DNA from: Polytrichum commune
Lineage: Eukaryota; Streptophyta; Polytrichopsida; Polytrichales; Polytrichaceae
Length of the DNA stretch: 64,000 bases
Direction of reading: 5' to 3'
Assembly: GCA_950295325.1 (NCBI GenBank)
Contig: OX485805.1
Coordinates: 53,840,758 to 53,904,757, forward strand
In this document: piece by piece, positions 34,840 through 46,560 of the stretch
Position numbering within the stretch: the first letter of the stretch is position 1
How the letters are laid out: each line of letters begins with the position of its first letter
Made by a program: the position numbers and the translations under genes
The notes under the pieces: model-generated
Database searches by the model: none
Told to the model about the DNA's origin: nothing
Seen by the model: only the letters and a program-made list of their open reading frames with translations

Positions 34840-35800
34840 AATTAGGGTAGATGTGCCTAATTTAATTACTCATCAAGCACATGTATTTGAGTGGTGCGTG
34901 AATCCAAAAATGGACACAAAAAAGACATGTTTTAAAGAGATTGGACTACGTGCTCAAAATATGTTGACCATTCCTTAGAGGTTGTTTACATCATGAAAGT
35001 TGAAGTTGTCCCTTGCTCCCCTAACACTCTGATTCCATTGATCTTATCCTGGGACCACTTTGGTTTGCATCAAGGTAAAAATGTCAAAGTGACCATGGAG
35101 CTTGAGGTCTCCAAAGGTCTATTTTTAGGCCTACATTATCCAGTATTATGGTCGAACGAGTTTTGTAGTGAGAGAGGCAAAAGAGGTTCTCTCGCTACAA
35201 AAGTCAAGCGCCATGACAAAGAAATGTCTTTTTAATAATTTGAATTTGAGTTTTTTTTGCCAAACATTATTTTAGTTAAGAGGAAAGAAAGGAGGGAAAG
35301 GGGGGGGGAAGGGGAGAAGGTTAAACATGAAAATATCCAAAACTACCCTTTTAGGACATATATTAATAAAACCAACATATCCACTATTTGGTGTATGGTC
35401 ACTCCTCTTGGTCCATGTTCAATTTACACCTAGTGAGGGGCCCAACAATTCTATAAATTACATTAACCAAAAAAAAAGATCATGGAAGTGCGTCCATGAA
35501 GTGTGACCATGGAAAAAGGCCATTTGACATGGGACAACTTCAAGATCCATGACGTAATCAACCTCTTAATAATCAACATGATTGGGGAAACCTATATGAC
35601 CACCTAATGAGCAAGAAAACCCTCACTTTGATGATGAATAAGATATTGATACAAACTCCAAAAATTATGAGACAGATAACTACAGCTTGATTTGAATTGA
35701 CTAATCATCTTGCACTAATTGTGTGTTTCATATCCTACGAGAAGTGGGTGCAGAGAGAAAAGTATCCAAATAACACACGTCTACATTATCTACACTCCAC
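34840..35800 (+). repeat. Dispersed repeat D, copy 1, split by a MITE
   Basis: The left part carries AAAGAGATTGGACTACGTGC and TCAAAATATGTTGACCATTC. It resumes at 35569 with AATCAACATGATTGGGGA, then CCACCTAATGAGCAAGAAAA and GAAGTGGGTGCAGAGAGAAA near 35740. The same order of blocks without the interruption occurs at 46.2 kb. Family unknown; possibly an LTR or other noncoding transposon part. Confidence 0.65.
34975..35568. mobile_element. Tourist-like MITE nested in dispersed repeat D
   Basis: The element is 34978-35565 (588 bp), flanked by TTA on both sides. Left end GAGGTTGTTTACATCATG; complement of right end GAGGTTGATTACGTCATG; both continue to TTGAAGTTGTCCC. The uninterrupted repeat at 46.2 kb shows the empty site context. 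Family related to the 21.94-kb MITE. The interior has an open frame (34993-35235) that overlaps the terminus and is not convincing. Confidence 0.82.
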
Positions 35801-36972
35801 CAACCTGGTACAAGAGTTGTCAGCCCAGGTTGACATGAAACCTGTCCAGAGTCCTCGTACTCAATAAGCGCTCCTTCCGTGAGATGCTTCAATTCACACT
35901 CATGGATCAGGAATCCAATATTGGGGAATCATGACACATGATCTTGCATGGCAGGGACTTGAGAGAAGTAGCATGAGTGTCATAAGTTGAGAAAGAATCA
36001 TTTGTGCGAGTTTGCAATTCTCGTGAACGAGTTGACATGATTCGAGACATATCACTTGGGTCAAGTGAGTCTGATGAGTTTGAATGGACTTCTGAAGCGA
36101 TGACGATGATGATAACAGTTTGCTGCTTAAAATTGCAAGGCTGGGTTCTTACTTGTTGTGAGTTGTGCGTTTGTGAAAGATTAATCTCCTGTTTGGAACA
36201 TGAGGAGCTCACAAGATGTTGAAAGTTCTGCCTTCTAAAAATGCAGACTCCAACATGAGGCCCTTATGCCCAGCAATGCTCCTTGGACAATCTCTTTCCA
36301 ACACGAGTCGGCCACGTGTGTAAAGCTCCATTAAACCCCAAGAGAGGCGGTGACTGGGATGCTAACATCCACCGGATGTTTTACGCTACCAAAGTTAAGT
36401 GGAAGGCTTGAACCCACACCCAACCCAACTGCATGGGAATTGATTTATCTTTCCCAACTCTCATATCTGTAGCCATGAGAGCAAGGTCACTCGACCCTGC
36501 ATCTGCATATGCATTTGGAAACAAAAGTGACCTTGCTCACAAATGGTAGCTGCACATCTTTTTCCAACACATGTTGGGCACATGGTTAAAATTCCACTAA
36601 ACCCCAAGAGAGGAGGCGACCGGGTTGCTAACATTTTGATATCATTTTCTGAATCTCCTTGATACTGTGACTTCTTCCCACAAATTTGTTGTGGTGCCTC
36701 ATATTATGTGGTTTCTCCTATTGGGTTTTTTTGTTTTTCACACAACATGTGCATAATTTCAGATTATTTGAAAGTCCATAGTTACCTACATACTAATTAA
36801 GTATACGTACTACAACAAAGTCAAATTAATATCCCTTTTGTGCACTCATGTATAGGCATGTGTGTTTAGTACAGTGCACCCCTGGGCCTAGTCTAGATGT
36901 GAGACCATGTTATCTAGGATACTAACAATTTCACGTGTTACAGATGCATTGTAGTTCATCAAAGCTTGAATA
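35801..36972. repeat. Unclassified sequence with a direct repeat of about 90 bp
   Basis: CTCTTTCCAACACGAGTCGG near 36292 recurs as a variant near 36556. Both copies continue through CACTAAACCCCAAGAGAGG-type sequence to GGTTGCTAACATT-type sequence. The copies are about 258 bases apart. Between them a GGGTTCAAGCC word on the minus strand resembles a pol III B box, but no A box at a normal distance is visible. Open frames at 35907-36222 overlap on both strands and are not convincing. Confidence 0.5.
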
Positions 36973-37543
36973 CATAGAGCCCGGGTACGCAACTCCCATA
37001 TTATACGCAGGGGGCATCGTACTTTAAACGGCTTAGAGGACGGCTTTTGTAAAAATTATATCAAATTATATCAAATTAAAATGATCAAAAAGTTGGGTGA
37101 AGACCAAATTAAATAAAACGAGATGAAAAAAAAGTTGGGTAAAGACCAAATTAAATAAAATGAGATGAAAAAAAAGTTGGGTGAAGACCAAATTAAATAA
37201 ATGAGATGAGAAAAAATTTGGGTTGCATATTTATTAAGCCTCCCATTAAAATTATAATTCATTCACAATGTTAAAATTTTATTAAAAAGTCCAAAAAGTT
37301 GGGTAGTTTGACCTATGGTACATGTATTAAAAAATCATATAATTAGGTTTTTAATGCAATTATATGCTTCAAAATATATTCATTTCCTATATATAATTAC
37401 ATTTTTGAATTCCTTGTTAGAAGGGCTACAAGGGTTTCCTACATTAAAACAAATTGTATCACTCAATATTGGACTAAAACGCATTATAAGTGATTATAAT
37501 CAAGACCATATAATACAGGAGTTGCGTACCCGGGGCATAGAGC
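36973..37543. mobile_element. hAT-like MITE carrying 42-bp tandem repeats
   Basis: CATAGAGC flanks both ends (36973-36980 and 37536-37543), an 8-bp duplication. Ends are CCGGGTACGCAACTCCCATA on the left and CCCCGGGTACGCAACTCCTG in the complement of the right; the two bases added on the right are a small end mismatch. The interior is AT-rich. A different terminus from the 8.71/29.0-kb family. Confidence 0.75.
37091..37215 (+). repeat. Three 42-bp tandem repeats
   Basis: Units at 37091-37132, 37133-37174 and 37175-about 37215. Each begins AGTTGGGT, continues AAGACCAAATTAAATAAA and ends in a purine-rich GAGATGAAAAAAA. The third is slightly shorter and diverged. They sit inside the hAT-like MITE. 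Confidence 0.9.
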
Positions 37544-38108
37544 AAAAAATTTAAGGTTTTAAAGTCTTCTTTAAACACTCTAACCTCCCTAATATCATGT
37601 TGTGGCAACCAAAGTGCACGTGATATTAAGGAAGCCAGCAATGTTAACATGGATGCATGATAATAGAGATTTAATGTAGCATGTGACATTAGGGAATAAC
37701 ATTAATAACACAAAGTCAATAATGCAATAATGACAATGATGGAAACACGATGTATGCAAGTGTGTGCTTTGAATTTTTTGGCGGATTGTTTTGATGTCAA
37801 AATCCATGATATATGAGAGGGAAATGTGACAACAAGGAGGGATATTTAAATCGAGCACATCCATTCCCTAGGCTTTCGGGATTAAAGAAAGGGAGTGATA
37901 TTACAAAGGGTGACATTTACAAAGGCTAGGGTGTCTAAAAGTGATCACAAGTTTGCATGATTGAAAAGGCATATTATCGTGACTTCATTGCGCCATCTGC
38001 AATGTGACTTGGCAGAAAAAGGTTTTATCTAAAGCCAATGTACGTCTCATCCATCCAACTTGAAAAATAGGTTTATTGATGATTCATCTCAAATGACCTT
38101 GAGTAGAC
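37544..38108. other. No recognisable feature
   Basis: AT-rich with overlapping short ORFs. Nothing supportable. Confidence 0.35.
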
Positions 38109-38662
38109 TAAGGGCCAAGTTCCATGTGCCGGTCCCGGTCCGTTTTTTTCAAAATAAATGGGTGGGCCGGTGAAAAGAGGGTGGTGCCATGTGCCCATCC
38201 TTCTAACCCAAGGACCGGTACCCCCCATGGATGGGTGTCCCACATTTTGTGTTGTGCAAGAACGGGTGCCAAAGGACCGGCGGTCCTAACGGTCACAATA
38301 AGGGCATCTGCCGGTTAGAAAGCTCCGGTGACCGGATCGTCCGGTCACCTAGGGTACACTCTTGGATACTAACGGCCACTTTGTTCTTCTAGTCCCTTCT
38401 TTTGAGGAGTACTCCTAGGGAACGTGTATTTTGTGATATTTTTAGAATCTAGATGACCTTCATTGCCGGTGACCTTCATAAAGTGTCATGTCTTATCACT
38501 CACCAAATTTAGTTAGAAAGTAGGAAATCGAAAAAAACCGGCACCCCACATAGAAGTACCCCTCCATAAAATGGGTGACATCACCCATGTTTTGGATGAT
38601 GTCACTCGTTTCTCACCCATTTAAAAAACGGACCGGGACCGGCACATGGAACTTGGCCCTAA
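38109..38662. mobile_element. Tourist-like MITE with perfect 37-bp terminal repeats
   Basis: The element is 38112-38659 (548 bp), flanked by TAA. The 37-bp ends are identical in inverted orientation and begin GGGCCAAGTTCCATGTGCCG. Interior repeats of CCGGT and ATGGGTG type. A different family from the 21.94-kb element by sequence, but the same superfamily by ends and target. Perfect ends suggest recent movement. Confidence 0.87.
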
Positions 38663-39058
38663 GGGTGAGTTTCCAGGTTGCTTGCCTACCAAATTCTAGT
38701 GTAAGTAAAGACAAACCCACCCAAATGTAGAAGGAATTTGGTGGGGTAGGGTTCGTATGTGCCAACTAGCTACTCTCATCTTCTCAAATCCAAGCCCATC
38801 TACCAACCTCCTCCAAGTTAAAACCTCCTCATCCTCCCAAAACCAATCCTCAATCCTTCAGTAACTAGCACATGTAGTTTAAAGATTCTTTAGTGGGTGC
38901 ATGGAAGTCTAGCAGTTAGTGTCCATGGACCTCCACATTCTAGCGGACCACGAGAATGTGGTTGAATAGCGACCTATGCTTAATTACATGTGAACACCTT
39001 TGACCCATTATTATCTAGAATCTAGTGGGCGATTGGTCTACATGGAAACTCCCCCTAA
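38660..39058. mobile_element. Tourist-like MITE abutting the previous one
   Basis: The element is 38663-39055 (393 bp). Its left TAA is the right TAA of the neighbour. Ends are GGGTGAGTTTCCA and, in complement, GGGGGAGTTTCCATGTAGAC. CACCAGATTCTAG-like words near the ends link it to the short MITE at 22386. Ends are more diverged than those of its neighbour. Confidence 0.75.
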
Positions 39059-41484
39059 TTCAAGATCTTTAAGGCTAATTCTAGTGTTAAATCAACTGAA
39101 AAAAAGTAACCTCGGGGCTACATACTATTACATGGCTTTTATGTTGGATGAATGAGAGGTATGCTTGTATATTATAATTCCCTTCCTCCTTGATTTTGCT
39201 AACCCCAATAATATGCTGACCTCAACAACCATTTGGGTACCATTTATAGAGATTTAAAATCAAGCAACTAGATGGAAAAATTCCAATTTACATTAGTGTC
39301 ATCAGTAAAATTTCCCAAGAACTCATGTTTTGGTAGGGAAATTTGCATCACTTTTGACAACTTATGATGTTTAAGGAGTGTTCAAGTGTTGTTAGAGTAG
39401 CCCAATTTTAGTGAATTGAATATGAGGTGTTTGATTATGGTCAAAATACACTTAAGTAAATATTGATTCCTTGTCAAAGTTTTGAGAGCACCATCTTATG
39501 TGACTTCAAAAATTGAGCATGAAACTCATTTTTATATATAATTGTCTTTTTGCCAAAGTCAAACTCCACTCCTCCATTTCATCAAAGGGTCCAAGCAAGA
39601 TAAAGTGAGCCATGTATTTTTTTAATCCTTGTCATTCTTGATTGGATAGTGGTCAAGAATTGCATACAAAAGAATCTTTTATGTCAAAGACAATTCTTTC
39701 CAATAGATGAAAATTGTTACATTTGATAACAGCCAATCGAAAGATGGCAAAAAAACATTTTGAAGGAAGAAACAATTGCACATTAAAATTATACAAGTGA
39801 CCAATAGTTCATGCAAGTGATTTTAACATTTTAGAATGTATCTGTAAAGTGGTTTGAAAGCGTACTGAATAGAATGTTTTAAAGATTTTCAACACAATGA
39901 TATCCTCCATATAATCGTAGAATTTGATTTGATCAAATCTATTTATATTCTAAAGACCGTTTACATGAAAGGTACATCCAAATGATAGTCTAGTATCTGC
40001 ATTTCAAAATTACTTTCCTTATATTATCTGTATTATTTTCCTTCAAGATTTGATAGTATATTCATAAAAAGGAATTGAGGGCACCATAAAATTTATTGAT
40101 TAAAGTGATGAACAAGTTTGCAATATTTTCATGCTTTGAATAAAATATCAGAAATGAAGTGGTTGAGCCACTTTTTGGTCCACTTTACCTTGCTTGCACC
40201 ATGGTTGTTATTGTCTTCTCCATTGTCATGTCTTGTCTATTGTCACGTTGTGTCTGTCATTGACTCATCCTTGGATGGGATGGAGATAAAAAAAAATTAA
40301 AAAAAAAAAAAAACTCTTTCGGGGAGAAAAAAACCCAACTAGTCAAAATGCTCCACATTAGCAAACCAATTGGTCAACCCAAAAAAAATTTAAAATTTAA
40401 ATTTAAATTTAAAAAAAGACCAAAAAAGAAGACTTACAGGTCACCTGATTAGCCTAGTCAATTGTCAAGTTGACCTAAATTCTCAAGTGGACCACTCATA
40501 TTTGCATATCAAATTAACCCACATCAATTCAACTTATTCATTTCATACTGACCAATTGACCTAAACTTTTAGGTCAACCGGACTACTTGACTGATGTAGG
40601 TTGACTAGTTGATTAAAAGAAAGGTTACAAATTTTGCCATCATGGTCCCATCACGCCTCCTCCTGTCAAATTGGACAGGCCAGTGGATGGTGAAGCCACT
40701 AGGAACATGAAAATGTTTCTTAAATATTATAAATTGTCAAACATGAGGCAAAACTCCTTATCAAAACATGAGTTGTCGAGAGATTTAAAGATGCTTTTAA
40801 TACATAACTATAACAATACATAATTCAAGCAACATTCTTTTAGTACATTTTCTGAGCATTTCTTAGAAATTATTTGATTACTGAAGTTTAACTTGTTCAT
40901 GACATAATCCTATCTGTATCGCAAATTCATAACATTTTGCAAGGAACATCAATAGTATCTTCAATTTGTTTCTTAACATATTTCTTTGATGTGGTGTCCA
41001 CAAATATGTCAAACAATGGGTTTTTTATTTTTTTTATTTTATGTTTTATGGTTCGATGCTTCAAACAAATTAAATTATTTCAGTTCATTTGAATTTGTAA
41101 TTCAACTAACTGTTGTGTTGGTTTTCTTGGGCAATGGTCGCTTCATGTGGGAGAACCTGACCAAATTGGCGATTGTGGGATAGTGACCAAGAACGCCACT
41201 AAATGATCAAAACAATTAAGGCAAATTCAATAACAAACAAACAATCGAGCCGCAATGGAGTTTGGGGAGGCAAAATATTCAAAGGGCATCAGCTACAATT
41301 TTGAAACAAGCTAAAAGAAGCACATGCAACTACTTGCAACCCAACATCGGCAATAAGACATATTTTATTTGGAGTATATTTGGTTGCTCTGTGCAATTGA
41401 ACAATCACTCAATGTCTCTCCCATTCACACCTTTGGAGATCACTACATTATGCGATTGCAGTAACCTGCGGGTGAAGAGGCTCT
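39059..41484. other. AT-rich intergenic DNA
   Basis: Poly-A-rich tracts at about 40289-40315 and 40380-40425 and many short ORFs. No gene, RNA or defined repeat seen. Confidence 0.4.
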
Positions 41485-42009
41485 TCATTTGTTTTTGCTT
41501 CCGAGGGAGCCATCATTTATACAAATAATTAATCCCAACATGCAGCTATGTGGACATTTCCTGAGCTGCTCCCGGATTCTCCTAATCACCTTCTCCCTGA
41601 AATTGACATAATCAGGACAAAATGTCCAATTGGACAAGGGAGGAACAATTTGGTAGTGAGGAGATAATCCAACTGCTAATGGGGCTCTTGGGTGAATCAT
41701 AATAGAGCTACCAGAAGGCGTTAGAATCAAGCCAGTGGTCATCAACATTTGGTCATGGGCGTTAGGGTGGACAAACATGAAGCCTGATGGCGATGCAGTT
41801 TGGTAGCTCGGGAAGTTACGGGTTAAAAGGCATTGTGTCATGAGGTTAGAATGAAAAGCACGATTTCTACCATGAGGTTGACTTATCAGTAATGTAGTCA
41901 TATGACATATACGATTTGGTCCAAGCAGATTTTTGATGTGGATTAGATGCGTCAATTTACATACTAGGTATTTGACCATCACAAATTTCAAGTGACAACA
42001 AATTATCAA
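41485..42009 (-). CDS. Unrecognised 174-codon ORF, uncertain
   Basis: A continuous minus-strand frame. The middle is rich in S, P and H (NFPSYQTASPSGFMFVHPN, SSIMIHPRAPLAVGLSPHY) and the end is basic (NFREKVIRRIREQLRK). The stop lies at 41485. I recognise no domain. Length above most neighbours, codon-like texture and a possible splice acceptor (GTCAATTTCAG before GGAGAAGG) are the only support. It could be an exon of an uncharacterised gene, a relic, or chance. Confidence 0.2.
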   Translation of the reverse strand: MIICCHLKFVMVKYLVCKLTHLIHIKNLLGPNRICHMTTLLISQPHGRNRAFHSNLMTQCLLTRNFPSYQTASPSGFMFVHPNAHDQMLMTTGLILTPSGSSIMIHPRAPLAVGLSPHYQIVPPLSNWTFCPDYVNFREKVIRRIREQLRKCPHSCMLGLIICINDGSLGSKNK

Positions 42010-45000
42010 ACTATCTGCATAGTGCTTATCAATATTTCATGTGTCACCATTAAAAATCACAGCTGGATAATAAATTAGCAAGAGAGGTAAGCAATAAGTG
42101 TCTTTGATAGCAACATCCAAAAGACGAGAGAATGTGTTCACCCAAATTTGCCTACCTGTTGCCTCGTTTTGAGTGTGGACTTGCCAGATCAAGACTAGTA
42201 CCTAAGTAGTAACCTAATTAACCCCTGGTCACGGTGGTAGTTAGGAGTTAAAGAGGAGTTATAGATCACTGATCAATAATCACAAGCATATTGGTGAAGC
42301 GTGGCCCTGAGAATGCCTGCTAGTGGGATCTATATTGAAGCGTAATCTAAGTTATCAGCAGGTACGAGACAACAACCACATTACCAGGCTCTCATCAACA
42401 ACGCAATTAATGAAGATTCTTAGTGTGATGAAGAGCACCAAACTTCAGGCCCGGTTTGAAGTTCTTCAGTCACGTGGTTGACTGTGGCATGTGCGCACTG
42501 ACCACAACCTGAGACTATAATAAGTTTGTTGATATACCTTAGAATATTGACGTGCATAGGCATTGATATTGTCAGAATCCACCTGATTTCTAGTGACTGA
42601 AACTTGACTAGATTTTCAAGCATAACCATTGACTGCTGCAAATTGTGCTCCTTTGTGCAAAGTACATAGTGCTTATGTTTACTCTACATCTTTCTCCTGT
42701 ACAGGTGCTCTGCAAGTTTTTCTCCAGATATTAGAGAACAACTATATGAGGCATGTAATTGATGGATTTAGAGAATCTCACGCTACAACATTGTGCGCAT
42801 AACTTCAAAATCTCATCACTACAATGAGCTAATTCTTAGAAGGTGAAAATAAAGGGTTCATCTCGAGAGCTCAGCTTGTGATCATTCATTCACCAGTGCA
42901 TTGCAGTATATATGGGCACCTGGAGTATTTAAGATAATTCTTCATGATCATTTTCATACTCAAAGCTCTTCATGAGAGAATGTACATTGTATTGATTATG
43001 TGGAATTTGTCTGGACACTCCATGACTGCTATTGCAGCCGGCAGCAATTACTTCCTGTTGGAGTGATTTTCCTTTGAACTTCAATCCATATCGTGATGCT
43101 CAGGAGATAAGAGTCAAAAGAACATACAAAACTGTCCAAGCAAGCAGATTGTGATTACACCCTCGATTGAACATGTTGATGTCCTCATTCTTGGCCAGTT
43201 TTCTCTGGTCCCCAAATTTGAATTTCTTCATATTTTCACCAAGTAGCAGGAAGGATTCCTAAACTTTAGGTTCTGGATATTAGTTTCCCTCTATGTTCTA
43301 GAATTTTGGTCTTGAACCTCCTAAAACGGAATTAAGCAAGAATAAGACACAGGGAGGATATCAAAACAATTCAAATCATAATATGATCATATATGTGTTT
43401 GAGGTTACAATGTCCTCTGTAAATCTATGACCTAGAGCCCTAGCCGCCTGGATGATACCACACGTGTAATATTGCACTCTCAAAAACCCAAGATTATGCA
43501 CACGATAGGGTTTCCTGTGTCTTGACTTGAAACACATCGCAAAAGTATGCCTACATTGGAACAAAACAAAAATATCCAATAGGAATCACCTTCAGATGGA
43601 GGGATCATGTTTGTCCGGGAGCAGTTGAAAACTTCTCAATAGTATACTCTAGATTTTGCTTGGAGTATAGGTAAGTAATCTTGTTCTGGTGAATGTTTTC
43701 TGGTTTCTGAGACATTCAACCTCTCTGTACTGTGGCCTGCAATTTTCAATCGGATTTAAGTGAATTTTTCAAGTCTAGGATAGAATGCACACGATGATAC
43801 AAGGTTCTCACAATACTGGTTGTTTAGGGCCTACTAAGTTACTTGCAGATCTCCCAAAAAGACAATATGAAGTAGATGCCATTGAATGCCAGTTTGAATT
43901 TTTGAACGGCTATGGTCCCAATTTCATATGTTGTCATGGGCATACAAAATTGGACCTTCCACCGTCCAAATGTTCCACAAATTTCAAGGCATTTCGAGGT
44001 GAGTTGTCCAGGCAGTTCACTCAAATTCTGGAAATTTCCGGATTGTAACTTGAGTGATTCAAGATGTATCGCTTTCGCTTTCAGGATTCCATGAGTGGAA
44101 ACAAGTTTGCTGTCGGTGGCCTATCTTTAAGTGTCATTGGCAGCAGATGTCTGGAGGTCTTGACTGCTCAACTATCACATTTATTGCCAGTGCAACGCCT
44201 TCTCTTCACAAATCACGCAAGAATGCAGCATCAAGAGCTCAATTCTTAATGTTACTTACAGTGTATCCAGTTCTTGGTGAATGTTAAATGCATGAAGATT
44301 AGGGTTGCAGCTCATCATGAGGCTCATTTGCTTCTATTATCACTTGATATCTACTAACTTTCTGTGACCATGGTAAGTTCAAGAATCATATCTCAGATTT
44401 TCTGCACTCATATGTAATAAAACCAGAGCATATGTGCTGTGGCTTGGAGAAGAATAACACGCATCAACTGTTTGAGAATCACTTTGTTGATTGATGCAAA
44501 CAATATGAACAAGAATATCTTCATTTGTCAGCAAATAATGTCAGTACGAACTCATGATGACCAAATTATTCTCATTTCCTTTGGCACTTTAGATGGACTA
44601 TTAGGTTGACAAGGCTATGTACGGGTAGACTAGCAATCTGTGTTCACACTGCTCTGCCGCCTTGTTGACCTCTTTACTCTCACTTTGTCATCAACTTGTA
44701 TTTTAAAATGGGATTAAACATTTCCAAGTAAAACTTAGCAGCAGTGGAATGTCAAGGCTGCCCAGGACACATGCAACATGGCAGAAAAAAAAGATTGCAG
44801 TCACAAAGTAATCACCAAAGCACAGTTTAGACCTCCTTTAAAAACTGGGCACCTCTGATCTACACCTACTCTACAAAGACACTGCAAGTGCTGTTTCACC
44901 AGATTTGTAGGGTTCTGCTCTTCATCTGTCAAGCTGAAAGTGAGCAGGAATTTGAGTTATCAGGTCAATAAACTGAAAAGAGCCCTCATTGCAGGTTTAG

Positions 45001-45596
45001 AGTATGTTGTGAACTGATACTTCAAATTATGTAAAGGTTTCTTGTGATAAAGTATGCCTACTCTACCAAAGAATGGATCAATTATAAACGGTGGTTAGGG
45101 TCAAGATCCAAGTGCATGTGATTCATAACAAGTTGATAGATCCAACCACCCAAAGGTGATGCACGAATGTCATTTTGCAGTAAGTCAATTCAATCGCAAC
45201 CATACTCGTGTACAATACCACCACTGGTGAAGAGCTGGCTATGGCGTGCTGAAGTTCATCACACAAGTTTGTTCGAGCATTCGCTTTGAGGAACCTTGGG
45301 GAACAGAAGGGACGTCCCTAGGCTGAAGCGGAGCATCCACCGTGTGTACAAACAGAATGGTCTAGCACTACAAACATATGAGACTCGTTACTGGAAAATT
45401 GTCCTACGTCATTGATAGATTTGCAATTTTTTTCCAATGATGCAGGACGATTGCCAAGGACTTATATGTTGGTAGTGTAGGAACGCTTGGTTAGGATGGC
45501 AGCCTAGATGCCCTCGGATTCTTTGGTCGGAAACTCGGGCTCCTGCCTTGTTCCTGGACCCTCTAATCCACAAACACCTCTTCAGCTAGCCTTCTC
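42010..45596. other. Unclassified, less repetitive interval
   Basis: A possible plus-strand terminal exon is seen near 42705-42799: a pyrimidine-rich tract ending TGTACAG, then an open frame reading ALQVFLQILENNYMRHVIDG and a stop. No partner exons could be assigned. Overlapping frames at 43785-44287 show no domain. The phrase near 45430-45480 (AATGATGCAGGACGATTGCC) recurs in variant form near 48630, so part of this is old dispersed repeat. Confidence 0.3.
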
Positions 45597-45597
45597 C

Positions 45598-45605
45598 TAT
45601 ATAAT
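45598..45605 (+). promoter_or_regulatory. TATA-box-like site
   Basis: TATATAAT inside CTCCTATATAATACAAAC, preceded by CTTCAGCTAGCC and placed about 75 bases before the ATG at 45676. Spacing suits a plant core promoter with a short leader. Confidence 0.3.
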
Positions 45606-45675
45606 ACAAACTATCACCATCCTTTGCAAATACCAAGAGTCCTGAAGCACACTGTTTCGGAAAGCCAAGCTAAAA

Positions 45676-46032
45676 ATGTCCGCACTCGTACTGATATCCA
45701 CCTGCGAGGCTTCGAGCTTGCGCTTGAGACCTTTGCAAAGTTCTGCGAGAGGCCAAGTCCACCCTAGTAGCCTGAGCTCGAGTCCTCTGTTTCACCATAT
45801 GAAGCTCATGGAAGAGACGATGTCTTTCAATGCAACTGCCATGCTACCAGGCTTTCCAGAGCCCAGTACGACTGCAGTACGACTACTTTGTGGCCGTGCA
45901 ACAGGCCACCACATCACCTTCTGGTCAAGGATCAAGGTGGCGACGAAATGGTCATTTAAGAACCAGTCAAGTGGGGTGATGCACTGCTTGCACCATGATG
46001 CCAAAGGTTATAAATTTGAGTACAGAAAATAA
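45676..46032 (+). CDS. Candidate small ORF, 118 residues, unrecognised
   Basis: Starts MSALVLISTCEASSLRLRPL and ends HHDAKGYKFEYRK. The first 45 residues are S/L/R-rich, as in some organelle targeting peptides, but no domain is recognised. Another plus frame over the first 80 bases also looks protein-like (HLRGFELALETFAKFCERP), so this may be a frameshifted relic. The TATA-like site upstream is the main reason to list it. Confidence 0.25.
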   Translation: MSALVLISTCEASSLRLRPLQSSARGQVHPSSLSSSPLFHHMKLMEETMSFNATAMLPGFPEPSTTAVRLLCGRATGHHITFWSRIKVATKWSFKNQSSGVMHCLHHDAKGYKFEYRK

Positions 46033-46194
46033 TGCATCGTCTCTCGCTCTTTCTCGAGCGGTGGCTGTCCATCAGGTAGAAAAGCCAAAATTTTCAAGAG
46101 GTTACTACTCATTAAGGTCCAAGGAGATTGAGTGACTTTGGCTGTCACTTGGAGTCCTTGACATCATACTTGTAATCACACAACAGTGAAATGT

Positions 46195-46560
46195 GATTAA
46201 TTCCAACACAACAGTTCTCTAGACACTTATATTTGAGCGGTGAGTTACGTTTGGTTAGGTGTGGATTTAAGAATGGACATTCAAAAGAGATAGAATTACG
46301 TGCTCGATATATGTTAACCATTTTAGGCTCAACAATCAACATGATTGGGGAGAGTTTTATGACCACCTAATGAACACAAGAAGCTTCACTTGGATAATGA
46401 ATAAGGTATTTATGTTTGCTCCAAAAAGTAAACAGTTAACAGCTATGGACACAGTCCGTATTTTGCTAATCACCTTGTACTGATTGCGTGATTCATATCC
46501 AGGCAAGAAGTGGGTGCAGAGAGAAAAGTATGCAAATCACATAGGTCTACCTTTCTTGAA
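46195..46560 (+). repeat. Dispersed repeat D, copy 2
   Basis: Contains CAAAAGAGATAGAATTACGT, AACAATCAACATGATTGGGG, TATGACCACCTAATGAACAC and GAAGTGGGTGCAGAGAGAAA in the same order as copy 1 but uninterrupted. Confidence 0.65.

Noticed and set aside
36370-36420. B-box-like GGGTTCAAGCC, considered as a tRNA-derived SINE
   Set aside because: No A box at a normal distance and no flanking direct repeats or tail.
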